A DNA stretch of 64,000 nt from positions 1-64,000 of the forward strand of contig CAIYJE010000095.1 in the NCBI GenBank assembly GCA_903926465.1. The letters are read 5' to 3'. The notes under the pieces were generated by a model. The model made no database searches. It was not told the DNA's origin and worked only from the letters and a program-made list of their open reading frames with translations. This stretch comes from an uncultured Planctomycetales bacterium (GTDB lineage Bacteria > Planctomycetota > Planctomycetia > Isosphaerales > Isosphaeraceae). The position numbers were made by a program, and so were the translations under genes. The first letter of the stretch is position 1. Each line of letters begins with the position of its first letter. Positions 1 through 7,844 of this stretch are shown piece after piece.

Positions 1-292
1 AAGCAATGCTCAACCTAAGAGCCACGTACCTGAACGAGGAGTGGGACAGGTTTTGGGGCTACCACATCGTTCAGGAAAACGACCGTCTATATGGGAGACT
101 TGGGAAAACCGGATAAAGCGGGACCGGTAGTTACACCCAAAGCAAAAGGTCCTCCTCCTCCAAATGGCGCCGAGAATGCTAGTATTGCTGAACGAGGATG
201 GCCGAAGCCTGAAAGGGGATTCTGGACCATTCATCCGGTATCCGTTGTTTCCCAAGCCATGCAACGATCAAGATTTGAAAGAGCACTGCACC

Positions 293-610
293 ATGAACCC
301 GCTTGAGTTCCACTGGGAGTTTCGCCAGAACGAGCGTCTGAACTCGCTGCTCAAGGAAGTGAATCGCCTCAAAAGTGTTGCGGAGCCAATCAAACTCCGG
401 CCGGCTGAAACGCCTGTCGCACCATCGCCTGCTGGGAACGCCGAGCTAGAACACCTTCGGTTTGAGGTGTCTGAACTCAAGCTCTTCATTGCCGTACTCG
501 TACAGATTCTGGAAACCAAGGGTATTGCAAACCCTGGCGAATTCATTGAGACGCTGGAGCATATTGCCAGCGAACTCCGCCCGGCAGCCTCAAGCAACCA
601 GAATGGCTGA
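293..610 (+). CDS. Small hypothetical protein with predicted coiled coil (105 aa)
   Basis: I do not recognise this family. The ATG at 293 gives a 105-residue acidic protein. Its first 25 residues form a charged helix with a heptad-like pattern (NERLNSLLKEVNRL). A Pro/Ala-rich linker at about 31-48 separates it from a second helical segment (ELEHLRFEVSELKLFIAVLV) with leucines at regular spacing, and the C-terminus is short and polar. There is no signal peptide and no known domain. The frame stays open upstream to 164, but the coiled-coil part begins at 293, so I chose the later ATG without a convincing ribosome site. It runs convergently to the membrane protein gene at 685-1770. It may be a small scaffolding or oligomerisation protein. 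No function is claimed. Confidence 0.5.
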   Translation: MNPLEFHWEFRQNERLNSLLKEVNRLKSVAEPIKLRPAETPVAPSPAGNAELEHLRFEVSELKLFIAVLVQILETKGIANPGEFIETLEHIASELRPAASSNQNG

Positions 611-684
611 GCATGAAGGCTCGCTGGGCCCAAGTGCCGGCAAGCCCTAGCCTCTCTGGTTTGCGATTCGTATGCCGCTGTGGC

Positions 685-1770
685 TCAGTCGAGATCGACT
701 TCGATCTCATCCCGGAACCGGTTCCGGATCACGATCTCTTCTTCAGGCTTCAGGGTAATAATTCGCCTCACCACCCGCGCCTCGGCCCGGCCGCAGTATG
801 GCAGGTAAGACCGTAGTTCCGCCTCTGTGCCGTAGAACAGTTCGTTTTTGTTGATACACAGCTTGATCGCCATCAGCCGGACCAGGGTCACGAACCCAAC
901 AATCATCAGCAACCGGAGTAAGCCCAGACTGACGGTGGAGCCACCGTGCGTGGTGGGAACGATGTTCGAGATCGAGCCCTTGAACAGTTTTTGGGGGAGG
1001 TTGGCAAACAAGACGTTCATCGAGAGGTCTGCAAAGAACAGCGTCCACTGCGGGGTGGAGGAAATCGGACCGTCAAAGTCTTTACTGAACGGTAAGTTGG
1101 GAGACGCGATCAGCGTTTCCAGCATCCCGCCGGCCAGGAACAAGCCTGCGGCCATGCCGATGTTGTAAAGCTCGACCTTACTCTTCTTGTAGGAATCTCT
1201 GAGCCAGCTTGGCCGGAACCACTGCAGCACAATGGCCATGGGAATCATGAGCGAGAGTAATAACCCAAGCGCCGCCAATGTGGTTGCCCCCCGAGATCCA
1301 AGGGTCAGCCCCAGCATCCGCATGCCCACGAATGGGAATGTGGCGATATACGAGAACGCCAGCATGGTAAACGGAATCATTCCCAGGATCAGAATTAACC
1401 GTCCCAGGTTGTACAGCAAAACATCCAAGAAGTAGCGGCGTTTGGAAGAATGCGCAACCGTTCCATCGGGCCCCACCTGTGGGGCACGTTTTTCAGGCAA
1501 CCAGAGCAGGCTCCGAAGCATTCGAAAGAAGTCGAACGCAAACGGCGCCTGGATCAGAATTTCCCACTCGTACAGCGCGTCTGGAGTTCGGACCGGGGTA
1601 TCTCGCCGATAGCTCTGACCAGAATCCGTGGGCAATGCAACAGCAACCGAGGCTGGCCGGGTAGAGACTGCCGTTGATTCTGTGGAGGCAGATTCTGTTG
1701 AGGAGATCGGCTCGGTTGCCAGCCCCTCCACATCCAGCTCATCGTTTGCCACGGAGTGCTCTTCGGTCAT
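685..1770 (-). CDS. Hypothetical multi-pass membrane protein (361 aa)
   Basis: This protein has no recognisable enzyme motif. Residues 1-75 are an acidic Ser/Thr/Glu-rich cytoplasmic stretch. Hydrophobic segments follow at about 105-130 (LGRLILILGMIPFTMLAF), 145-175, 190-210 and 275-300, so four or five membrane spans are likely. The C-terminal 55 residues are charged (EEEIVIRNRFRDEIEVDLD) and probably cytoplasmic. The frame extends upstream to 1902, but the added residues are Arg-rich and look non-coding, so the ATG at 1770 is preferred; a weak AGAAG lies about 11 bases before it. It lies downstream of the BMC operon on the same strand, separated by a gap of over 560 bases holding a strong hairpin, so it is probably a separate unit. 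Confidence 0.6.
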   Translation of the reverse strand: MTEEHSVANDELDVEGLATEPISSTESASTESTAVSTRPASVAVALPTDSGQSYRRDTPVRTPDALYEWEILIQAPFAFDFFRMLRSLLWLPEKRAPQVGPDGTVAHSSKRRYFLDVLLYNLGRLILILGMIPFTMLAFSYIATFPFVGMRMLGLTLGSRGATTLAALGLLLSLMIPMAIVLQWFRPSWLRDSYKKSKVELYNIGMAAGLFLAGGMLETLIASPNLPFSKDFDGPISSTPQWTLFFADLSMNVLFANLPQKLFKGSISNIVPTTHGGSTVSLGLLRLLMIVGFVTLVRLMAIKLCINKNELFYGTEAELRSYLPYCGRAEARVVRRIITLKPEEEIVIRNRFRDEIEVDLD

Positions 1771-2337
1771 GCCAGCATTTCTTCTGCGAGAGTTGCCAGT
1801 TGGTCCCAGATCGGCCCTGGCCTGAGTTGGCAACCTGGCTGTGTTCGCTGAGAAATCCCTATCCCTCAACCGGTGGGAATCCGTGAACCGGCCAGGGTTC
1901 ATGAATGCCCTGGCAGAGATCGAGCTTGCTTAACCACCAGTCTACGAAAGAAACCTCGAAAGGCTCCAGGTAAAGCATCGGCCCGCATGGCTTTCCAGAT
2001 CGTTAAAGAATCACAAAAGCAACGCGGAATTGTTCAGATTGGGTAAGTTTGACTGGTTGGAGCAATTACAATGGTTGTACCCAGGCTGAGCCAGCATGCT
2101 GAACCTTGGTTGGGGGGAGATGCCTGGTCAGAGGACTGAAGGCTCACCCGGCAGGGCTCTTTGAGGGTTTAGCTTTTCGTTTCACACCGCTTGGCCAGGC
2201 CAAACCCAACGCAAACACATTCAGTAGAGTCAGCTGCTTTTTTTGGGGGCTTTACTCCCCCCCAAAAAACGTAGCTTCAAAACGAGCGATTCGTGCTTGT
2301 CTCAGACAGCCAATGGCAAGGCAAAACGCGAACCGCT
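1771..2337. other. Intergenic region downstream of the BMC operon
   Basis: No convincing gene is seen here. The region holds a strong hairpin at 2238-2269. Just after it comes a short stretch (about 2264-2282, AAAAAACGTAGCTTCAAAAC) resembling the 'GCGACTTCAAAGC' module also found near 15125, 24435 and 28020. The apparent open frame at 2106-2483 runs through both and is judged non-coding. Confidence 0.5.
2238..2269 (-). terminator. Hairpin, probable terminator of the BMC operon
   Basis: Seven T plus five G (2238-2249), a 7-base loop, then seven C plus six A (2257-2269) form a near-perfect stem of 11-12 base pairs. It lies 69 bases past the stop of the last BMC operon gene. Its symmetry would let it work in either direction. 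Confidence 0.55.
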
Positions 2338-3684
2338 TTAGCTCAGGCCCAGTCTCTGGCGGTGGTACGCCAGTCGCTGGTGGACATCCATGCGAGAGAA
2401 GTCAGGTAGGCCATCGGCCCGTTGCGGGAACCCACTGGTGCGTGTTTCTACAGACTGGAGCGGGTTTGCCACAACCGGCCTGAGTGACGACGACTCGGTC
2501 ACCAGCCCGTGATGGCCGTTGCGAGATGGGTACGCGTAAGCCGGAGCGGCAACCGCCTGCGGGAAGGGCAGGGCTGGTGCCGGCGGCGCTACCGCCACCT
2601 GTGTAACCGGCGCAGGGGCAGGAGCAGCCGGCGGCACAGCCACACGCGTGGTGGTTCCGCCATAGCTCATGGAATTTACCTGCTGCTGGAGGTCTTCTTC
2701 CAGGGAGCGGTGCGGGCGAATGTGCAAGCGTTCCAGCACCGCGTGATAGGCTTTTACAGCTTCCACCGGGCCAAGCTGGCCATCCGCAATCAACCTGAGA
2801 AACTGCACGAAGGCAAGCTGGTTCTCGGCGTTGTTGATCTTACGCCCGTACAGCGCAACCTTGGCGCCATACGTTTTCGCATCATGGAGAAGCTGGAAGG
2901 CATCTCGCGTGGTGCCGGCCGCGCCACCCAGAATTCCCACCACCAGGTGCGGGTCATACGCCACAAGTTGCTCAAGCGCACGCGGACCATGATAGACGAT
3001 CTTCAAGAAGACTGGCCGCCCGGGGCCCGCCACGCCGGCCAGCATTCTGGCAATCATGTCGTTGGTGAAGTCGGCCAGTTTTGCAGGGTCAATCACACCT
3101 GGCAAATTTGGGTCGAAGACTTCCAGGAAGTACCGGAACCCCTTGTATTCCGCCTCGCGCCGGAAGTCGTGGAACCGCTGCAGGGTCTCATAATCGAGGT
3201 CGAGCCGGTTATTAAACGTCACGCTGTAGAGACCAAGGTTGGCCCCAAGCGTTCGCTCTCCGGGCTCGCATTGCACGTGGCCGCACTGAATCTCATCAAT
3301 GCCGGCCGATCGGAATGGCCGAGCCCCCTCAGTCGCATACGTAGACCCACGGGCCAGGTGGACGTCGGTGGTATCGTTGGCCCGGGCTGCCGGCGTTATC
3401 TGCGAGTTTTCAAACAAGCGCTCTTCGATGGTCAGCTTGTAGTTTGTGGACGAAGACATGAGCATGATATCCACCAGCCCCTGACGGGTGATCTGGCGGA
3501 TCTGCTCACGATACTCGGCTAAAGTCTTGAACCGGAGTTCACCCGAATGGGCTTCCGGAGACTGACCAGGCGCACCAATACCAAACGCCATGTCGGCGTC
3601 TTTGGCGTCTGCCAGAATGAATTCCCGGCACCCGTGCGGGTTGGCGTGAATTGCCGCGAGTTTCAGATCGAGACTTTTCGGCAT
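2338..3684 (-). CDS. TIM-barrel, class I aldolase-like protein with C-terminal encapsulation-peptide-like tail
   Basis: This is the last gene of the BMC operon, starting 7 bases after the dehydrogenase stop. The start at 3684 (448 aa) is favoured because the upstream frame overlaps that gene. Residues 1-335 look like a phosphate-binding TIM barrel of the DeoC/LacD/DhnA group. FLKIVYHG (226-233) offers a candidate Schiff-base lysine, K228. ILGGAAGTTRDA (251-262) and ALYGRKI (277-283) resemble the paired phosphate-binding Gly motifs of those aldolases. Residues 345-425 are a Pro/Ala-rich linker. The last 20 residues (RMDVHQRLAYHRQRLGLS) form an amphipathic helix, the layout of BMC encapsulation peptides. 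It is therefore probably lumen cargo. The catalytic role is inferred and the substrate is unknown; it could act on a sugar phosphate of the fucose/rhamnose route. Confidence 0.7.
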   Translation of the reverse strand: MPKSLDLKLAAIHANPHGCREFILADAKDADMAFGIGAPGQSPEAHSGELRFKTLAEYREQIRQITRQGLVDIMLMSSSTNYKLTIEERLFENSQITPAARANDTTDVHLARGSTYATEGARPFRSAGIDEIQCGHVQCEPGERTLGANLGLYSVTFNNRLDLDYETLQRFHDFRREAEYKGFRYFLEVFDPNLPGVIDPAKLADFTNDMIARMLAGVAGPGRPVFLKIVYHGPRALEQLVAYDPHLVVGILGGAAGTTRDAFQLLHDAKTYGAKVALYGRKINNAENQLAFVQFLRLIADGQLGPVEAVKAYHAVLERLHIRPHRSLEEDLQQQVNSMSYGGTTTRVAVPPAAPAPAPVTQVAVAPPAPALPFPQAVAAPAYAYPSRNGHHGLVTESSSLRPVVANPLQSVETRTSGFPQRADGLPDFSRMDVHQRLAYHRQRLGLS

Positions 3685-3691
3685 TGCCACG

Positions 3692-4765
3692 TCAGGACCC
3701 CTTGCGGCCGTAGCCGCCGTAGCTTGCTGCCTGGCCGCCAAGCCCCATGGTTACACGAACCTGTCGGGGTTCACTGGCCACAGGCGTAGCAGCCGCGCGG
3801 CCAGCGTTTGGCCTACCGCCCGATTTGGCAGCCGCGTTCGACTGGTACACGGCCTCAATGGTTTCCTTGAGAACCTGGCCAGAGTGCTGAAGGGCCGAGA
3901 TTTCCTTGGGCCACAGGTCGATTTCCAGGACCTGCTCAACCCCGCCACGCCCAACCACCGTGGGAACAGAGAGGGCCACATCTCGCAGGCCATAGGCACC
4001 GTTGAGAACCGAGCCCACCGGTAGAATTCGGCGCGAGTCCAGGGCGATGGCGTGAACCACTTCCGCAATCGAAACACCCACGGCGAAGCCCGCGCCCCCC
4101 TTGAGCTTGATCACCTCCGCGCCACTTCCCTTGGTTCGCTTGAACAACTCTTCCGCCAGGGTGGGGGTCCAGCCTGGGAACTTGTCCAGGGGCAGACCGG
4201 CCGCCTGCGCCGCCGACCACACGGGGACCATGCTATCACCATGCTCACCCAGAATGGTGGCCGTAACCTGGGTGGCGGGCAACTTGAGAGCGTCGGCAAT
4301 CAAAGAGCGGAACCGAGACGAGTCCAGCGTGGTCCCCAGCCCAATCACCTGCTTGGTCGGCAGCCCAAGCTGACCGGCGGCCAGGTAGGTCAGCACGTCC
4401 ACCGGGTTGGAGACCACCAGAACAATGGCCTCTTTCTTGAGCCCAGCGGCCTTGACCTGGGCCAGAATGTCCAGGAACAAGATCACGTTGCGGTTGATCA
4501 GGTCCAGCCGGCTCTCGTCTGGCTTGCGCCTCAGGCCGGCCGTGATGCAGATCAGATCGCTCTGGGGAATCAGTTCATAAGAGCCAGACCGGATCCGCTG
4601 ATCGGCCACGAATGGCGAGCCGTGCATCAAGTCAAGCGCCTGGCCCCGCACCAGGTCGGCATTGAGGTCCAGCAGGTTGATCTCGCTCACAATCCCGCCA
4701 AGCTGGAGTGCGTAACCCGCGCAGCTACCAACCAGGCCGCCACCACCAATGATACTAACTTTCAT
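3692..4765 (-). CDS. NAD-dependent lactate/malate dehydrogenase family protein
   Basis: This is a 2-hydroxyacid dehydrogenase of the LDH/MDH superfamily (357 aa from ATG 4765). The Rossmann glycine loop is IIGGGGLVGS (5-14), and Asp33 in LLDLNADL fits NAD specificity. The catalytic His lies in GEHGDSMVP. The substrate loop reads AGLRRKPDESR: Arg80 sits where LDH has Gln102 and MDH has its specificity Arg, and Arg86 is the conserved carboxylate-binding Arg. A homologous gene in published planctomycete BMC loci is called lactate dehydrogenase, but this residue looks malate-type. A Gly/Ala-rich tail of about 50 residues (from 308) exceeds the usual length; it has no clear amphipathic helix. It lies 43 bases after the ThuA-like gene and just before the TIM-barrel gene, and is probably used for NAD(H) turnover linked to lactaldehyde oxidation. 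Confidence 0.85.
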   Translation of the reverse strand: MKVSIIGGGGLVGSCAGYALQLGGIVSEINLLDLNADLVRGQALDLMHGSPFVADQRIRSGSYELIPQSDLICITAGLRRKPDESRLDLINRNVILFLDILAQVKAAGLKKEAIVLVVSNPVDVLTYLAAGQLGLPTKQVIGLGTTLDSSRFRSLIADALKLPATQVTATILGEHGDSMVPVWSAAQAAGLPLDKFPGWTPTLAEELFKRTKGSGAEVIKLKGGAGFAVGVSIAEVVHAIALDSRRILPVGSVLNGAYGLRDVALSVPTVVGRGGVEQVLEIDLWPKEISALQHSGQVLKETIEAVYQSNAAAKSGGRPNAGRAAATPVASEPRQVRVTMGLGGQAASYGGYGRKGS

Positions 4766-4808
4766 GAGCTTGCTCCTCAGCATGAACCTGTACGTTTCAG
4801 GAATGGAA

Positions 4809-5744
4809 TCAGTGATGATTGGCTTGTTCCGCGGCGAGCCAGCGGACGGCGTTTTCCAGGACTTTCAAGGTTTCTGCCTGCGTGAATACCGGATAAGTTT
4901 CGTGGCCGGGCCGGAAGTAGAACACTTGCCCAAGCCCCACCCGCCACAGGCAACCCGAGCGGAACTGTTCTCCGGAATCCCACTTCTCTTCAAAAATCAC
5001 CACATCGGGTTCCGGCACCTGAAACGGCTCGTCATACATCTCGGTTTCGGGCAGGTCAAACGCTCTTGGCAGGCCGGCGGCAATGGGATGATTGGGACGA
5101 AGCACCGTCAAGTGGCTGGGCTTTCCGTCTTCCTGCCAGGCGCCAATGGAGCAGGCAGGCCAGAGGAGCTTGATCACCACCTCATGATCTGGGCTGAGCG
5201 AGGTCTCATAGCTTGGCGTGATCGGCGTCCCCTTCTTTCGAACCGAGTCTGGACCAGGGTCGGTCATCTCGATTCGGACCGTGCCCGGTCCAGAGCCGGC
5301 CAGGGCGGCCAGTTCAATAGCCTTTTGCATCGACTTCAACCGCATCGCCTCGATGAACGGTTTTGAAGAGAGCCCCGAGTGCAGCGGAATGAGCGCCAGC
5401 TTGCCCGCGGCAATTCTGGTCAAAATCCGCTTGGCAGTCTCGCTTGAGATCTCGCCATGCCTCAGGTGTCCCCACCAGATCAAGACATCGGCATTTTCCA
5501 GATTGTCCTGAGAGAGCCCTTGCTCAGGGTCATCAATGCCAACCGACTGGACCTCAATCCCCGGCCGTTGCGCCAGTTGCTCAGCCACCCAGTCTCCCAG
5601 GAAGCCTGGATAGGCCTGCTTCTGTTCCTTCTGGCGTTCGTCCCACACCAGCACGCGCACCGCTGTAGGGGTATCGGCGGCCCTTGCCAGATGTGGCACA
5701 GCCAGAACGAACGACAGAGCGATCAGGAAACGAGCAGCAGGCAT
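4809..5744 (-). CDS. ThuA-like secreted protein
   Basis: This is a ThuA-fold (glutamine amidotransferase-like) protein of 311 aa. The start at 5744 has AAGGAG 9-10 bases upstream and gives a clear signal peptide (MPAARFLIALSFVLAVPHLARA). Family features are VLVWDE near the mature N-terminus, DVLIWWGHLRHGEIS, LIPLHSGL and GLGQVFYFRPGHETYPVF near the C-terminus. ThuA proteins are linked to trehalose/keto-sugar handling, but their chemistry is poorly settled. It sits inside the BMC operon, between the aldolase (101-base gap) and the dehydrogenase. A predicted export signal means it cannot be a lumen enzyme, so it may handle a sugar outside the cytoplasm before uptake. Its functional link to the BMC is inferred only from gene order. 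Confidence 0.8.
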   Translation of the reverse strand: MPAARFLIALSFVLAVPHLARAADTPTAVRVLVWDERQKEQKQAYPGFLGDWVAEQLAQRPGIEVQSVGIDDPEQGLSQDNLENADVLIWWGHLRHGEISSETAKRILTRIAAGKLALIPLHSGLSSKPFIEAMRLKSMQKAIELAALAGSGPGTVRIEMTDPGPDSVRKKGTPITPSYETSLSPDHEVVIKLLWPACSIGAWQEDGKPSHLTVLRPNHPIAAGLPRAFDLPETEMYDEPFQVPEPDVVIFEEKWDSGEQFRSGCLWRVGLGQVFYFRPGHETYPVFTQAETLKVLENAVRWLAAEQANHH

Positions 5745-5845
5745 GAGCAAAAGCTCCTTGACAAATGTTCGTTGAGCGGCCATTTCAAGCCAAGGGGCTG
5801 GCACCGTGCAGGCCAGGTGCCGGCCCCCCATTCTGAAACAGCGTT

Positions 5846-6832
5846 TTAGCGAGCCTGTCCGTTCATGGCCAGCATCACCTGGTTGGTGATGCGCTGGACG
5901 AGTGTCTCAAACGCGGGGTCGTTTGCAGAAATGGCCGGCGCGGCCTGAGCGGGTGCTGGGGCCTCGGTTTTGCAACCGCAGGCATGGCTGGCGTTGGGGT
6001 CGCCGTGGGGTTCCAGCAACGAGGAGACCAGGCCAGGGCCGTCTGGGCGACCGAGCAGCTTGGGCGGAATGATGGCGTGGTGTTCTGGCTTGAACTGGGT
6101 GTACCCCTCTCGGAACATGCTGTTGCCGCAGAGGTCGCAGTTTTCCAGGCCTTTTTCAAGCCGTACGTCACGGATACCCAGGCTTGGCTTGAGCTTGAGC
6201 AGTTCCGCGGCCTTGGCGTCTGAGTAGAAATTCACAGAGCCAAGCTGCTTGGTCAGGATCAAGATCCGGCAGTAGGCGTCAATGATTTCGGTCTTGAAGT
6301 AGGCATCCATCAGGTCGGTACCGGCCGTGATCGTGCCGTGGTTCGCCAGCAGGACCACGTCGGTGTCTTTGATGTACGGGATGACCGTATCCGCAAACTT
6401 CTGTCCGCCTGGGGTCTCGTACGGGGTAATGGCTACCTCGCCCAGAAACACCTCGAACTCCGGCATGGTGCACTTCGGAATTGGTTCGTGGGCAACCGCA
6501 AAGGCGGTGGCGTGTGGCGGATGGCAGTGAACGCATGAGCGAATGTCAGGACGATGCTTCATGATGGTCAGGTGGAGCAAGATCTCGCTCGATCGCTTGC
6601 GCTGGCCTGAGAGCTGCTTGCCGTCCATGTCTACAACGCACAGGTCGTCGGGCTTCATGTAGCCCTTGGAGACTCGCGTGGGAGTACACAGCACTCGATT
6701 TTCATCGAGCCGCAGGCTGATGTTGCCGTCATTGGCGGCAGCAAAGCCCTTGTTGTAGATCCGGCGGCCAATCTCACACATTTCCTCACGAAGCTTCCAC
6801 TCGTTCATTGAGGAATTCGTATATCCAGCCAT
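5846..6832 (-). CDS. Class II aldolase (fuculose/rhamnulose-1-phosphate aldolase type) with C-terminal encapsulation peptide
   Basis: This enzyme probably splits L-fuculose- or L-rhamnulose-1-phosphate into DHAP and L-lactaldehyde inside the microcompartment. ATG 6832 lies 9 bases after AAGGAG; the ATG at 6841 abuts that site and is disfavoured. Class II aldolase signatures are present: NDGNIS (34-39), SSEILLH with catalytic-type Glu83, VHCHPPH with metal ligands His102/His104, and ANHGT with His165. The protein has 328 aa against about 215 for FucA. The extra C-terminal part holds a cysteine pair (CDLCG, 232-236), a second one (ACGCK, 284-288), an Ala/Pro linker (290-303) and a terminal amphipathic helix (305-328, AFETLVQRITNQVMLAMN) typical of encapsulation peptides. 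The BMC-P gene 51 bases upstream and the ThuA-like gene downstream place it in the BMC operon. Confidence 0.9.
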   Translation of the reverse strand: MAGYTNSSMNEWKLREEMCEIGRRIYNKGFAAANDGNISLRLDENRVLCTPTRVSKGYMKPDDLCVVDMDGKQLSGQRKRSSEILLHLTIMKHRPDIRSCVHCHPPHATAFAVAHEPIPKCTMPEFEVFLGEVAITPYETPGGQKFADTVIPYIKDTDVVLLANHGTITAGTDLMDAYFKTEIIDAYCRILILTKQLGSVNFYSDAKAAELLKLKPSLGIRDVRLEKGLENCDLCGNSMFREGYTQFKPEHHAIIPPKLLGRPDGPGLVSSLLEPHGDPNASHACGCKTEAPAPAQAAPAISANDPAFETLVQRITNQVMLAMNGQAR

Positions 6833-6883
6833 TGCGTTCATCTCCTTTTCAAGGGTATCAAGCCGTTGATTGATCGGTCTGGT

Positions 6884-7165
6884 TCAGCTCACAGTGACGT
6901 TGTCGAGAATGCAGGCGTTGTAGGCATCTATGGGTACTTTGGTTGTGCCGAAGGGGTTGGCGGCTTCCCGCCCTTCACTGAATCCGATGATTGACCCCAT
7001 GCCGGCCCCCAGTTCATCAAAGACCACGAGTTCCTCACCCCGTTGCGCTGAACCCGACCGAAGCGCCTCGAGGGGCAGCGGACGGGTAATCAGCAGCCGG
7101 CCAGGTGTCAGGTTCGCGTGGTGCCTTGAAAGCGTAACGCGTCCAATCACTTCCCCGATCCGCAT
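6884..7165 (-). CDS. BMC-P (EutN/CcmL-type) pentameric shell vertex protein
   Basis: This 93-residue EutN_CcmL family protein caps shell vertices. It begins MRIGEVIGRVTLSRHHANL, followed by GRLLITRPL, EELVVFDELGAGMGSIIGFSEG and IDAYNACILDNVTV, the usual order of the family. The start at 7165 has AGGAG 7 bases upstream. The gene begins inside the 3' end of the RpiB-like gene, overlapping it by 131 bases in another frame. It is one of three BMC-P paralogues in the operon, matching the three pentamer genes known from Planctomycetes-Verrucomicrobia BMC loci. The aldolase gene follows after 51 bases. Confidence 0.9.
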   Translation of the reverse strand: MRIGEVIGRVTLSRHHANLTPGRLLITRPLPLEALRSGSAQRGEELVVFDELGAGMGSIIGFSEGREAANPFGTTKVPIDAYNACILDNVTVS

Positions 7166-7844
7166 CGGTTTTCTCCTGCACAGGCTTTTCGAGGTCAGCC
7201 GGTACTCTGGGAGTACCATGACGCTGGTAGATTTCGGCCAGTTGAACAAGCTGAGGAGTGGACGCGTTCTGTGGCTCTAACACCAGAACGTTGGGGCTCA
7301 AATCGGTAAGTGCCCGTTGTAAGGTCAACACATCAAAAGCCGAAGCTGCCCGCACGCCAGGCACCTGGCAAGCTTTCCAGCAGGCCAGAGCGCCGGATGT
7401 GGAAACGATCAGGGCTCCACGATCCTGGGATTCGGCAGCCCAGCGGGCACCGGCTTCGGGGCTCTGGCCCAGGTCTTGCCAGGGCCTGGAGGCTAAGAAC
7501 AGGGTGCGTTGGATGGCCTGGGTTTGGGCCGTGTGCTTCTCAATCACCAGGCCCCACGTGCCAGACGGGGCCGCCGATGCCGCGCTTCCCCACTCCACGG
7601 TAATGCCGCGCTGCTTCAAAAGGTCATGGGCCAGGGGGGTTACCACGGTTCCCGGCACAACCAGAACGCGACGGACCTGTTCATCAAACGACCGCGCCTC
7701 TCGTAGCGCCAGTAACCGGCCAGGAAACGTCAGCGTGGAGGGCTCGCCAGAAGTTGGAGCCGCAGCAGGGGCGTACACACGTGCCAGTTCGGCCAGCACG
7801 GCCCTTACCGCAAACTCAACTTCTCCGGCCGTCGGGTGGTTCAT
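7035..7844 (-). CDS. RpiB-like protein of unknown function, candidate BMC cargo
   Basis: The protein has 269 aa from ATG 7844, which shares one base with the stop of the preceding BMC-P gene (TGATG coupling). Residues 1-22 form an amphipathic helix (AGEVEFAVRAVLAELARVY) followed by an Ala/Pro/Ser linker, like an N-terminal encapsulation peptide. Residues 58-84 contain RRVLVVPGTVVTPLAHDLL. Residues 140-210 resemble the core of ribose-5-phosphate isomerase B/LacAB: DRGALIVSTSGALACWK matches the 'GILVCGTG' loop, VPGVRAA matches 'NKxPGIRA', and PNVLVLEPQN matches 'NVLALG'. The catalytic Cys of RpiB appears replaced: the loop reads STSG. The last 45 residues overlap the next BMC-P gene, have unusual composition (Pro/Ala/Arg), and may reflect a frameshift or a true overlap. 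Function is unknown; sugar-phosphate binding is an inference. Confidence 0.75.
   Translation of the reverse strand: MNHPTAGEVEFAVRAVLAELARVYAPAAAPTSGEPSTLTFPGRLLALREARSFDEQVRRVLVVPGTVVTPLAHDLLKQRGITVEWGSAASAAPSGTWGLVIEKHTAQTQAIQRTLFLASRPWQDLGQSPEAGARWAAESQDRGALIVSTSGALACWKACQVPGVRAASAFDVLTLQRALTDLSPNVLVLEPQNASTPQLVQLAEIYQRHGTPRVPADLEKPVQEKTDADRGSDWTRYAFKAPREPDTWPAADYPSAAPRGASVGFSATG

Noticed and set aside
2509-3522. 337-codon plus-strand open frame inside the BMC operon
   Set aside because: It is antisense to the TIM-barrel gene, has no recognisable motif and an Arg/His-rich composition typical of shadow frames in GC-rich DNA.
4052-4885. 277-codon plus-strand open frame opposite the dehydrogenase
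   Set aside because: It is a shadow of the lactate/malate dehydrogenase gene without start site or domain.
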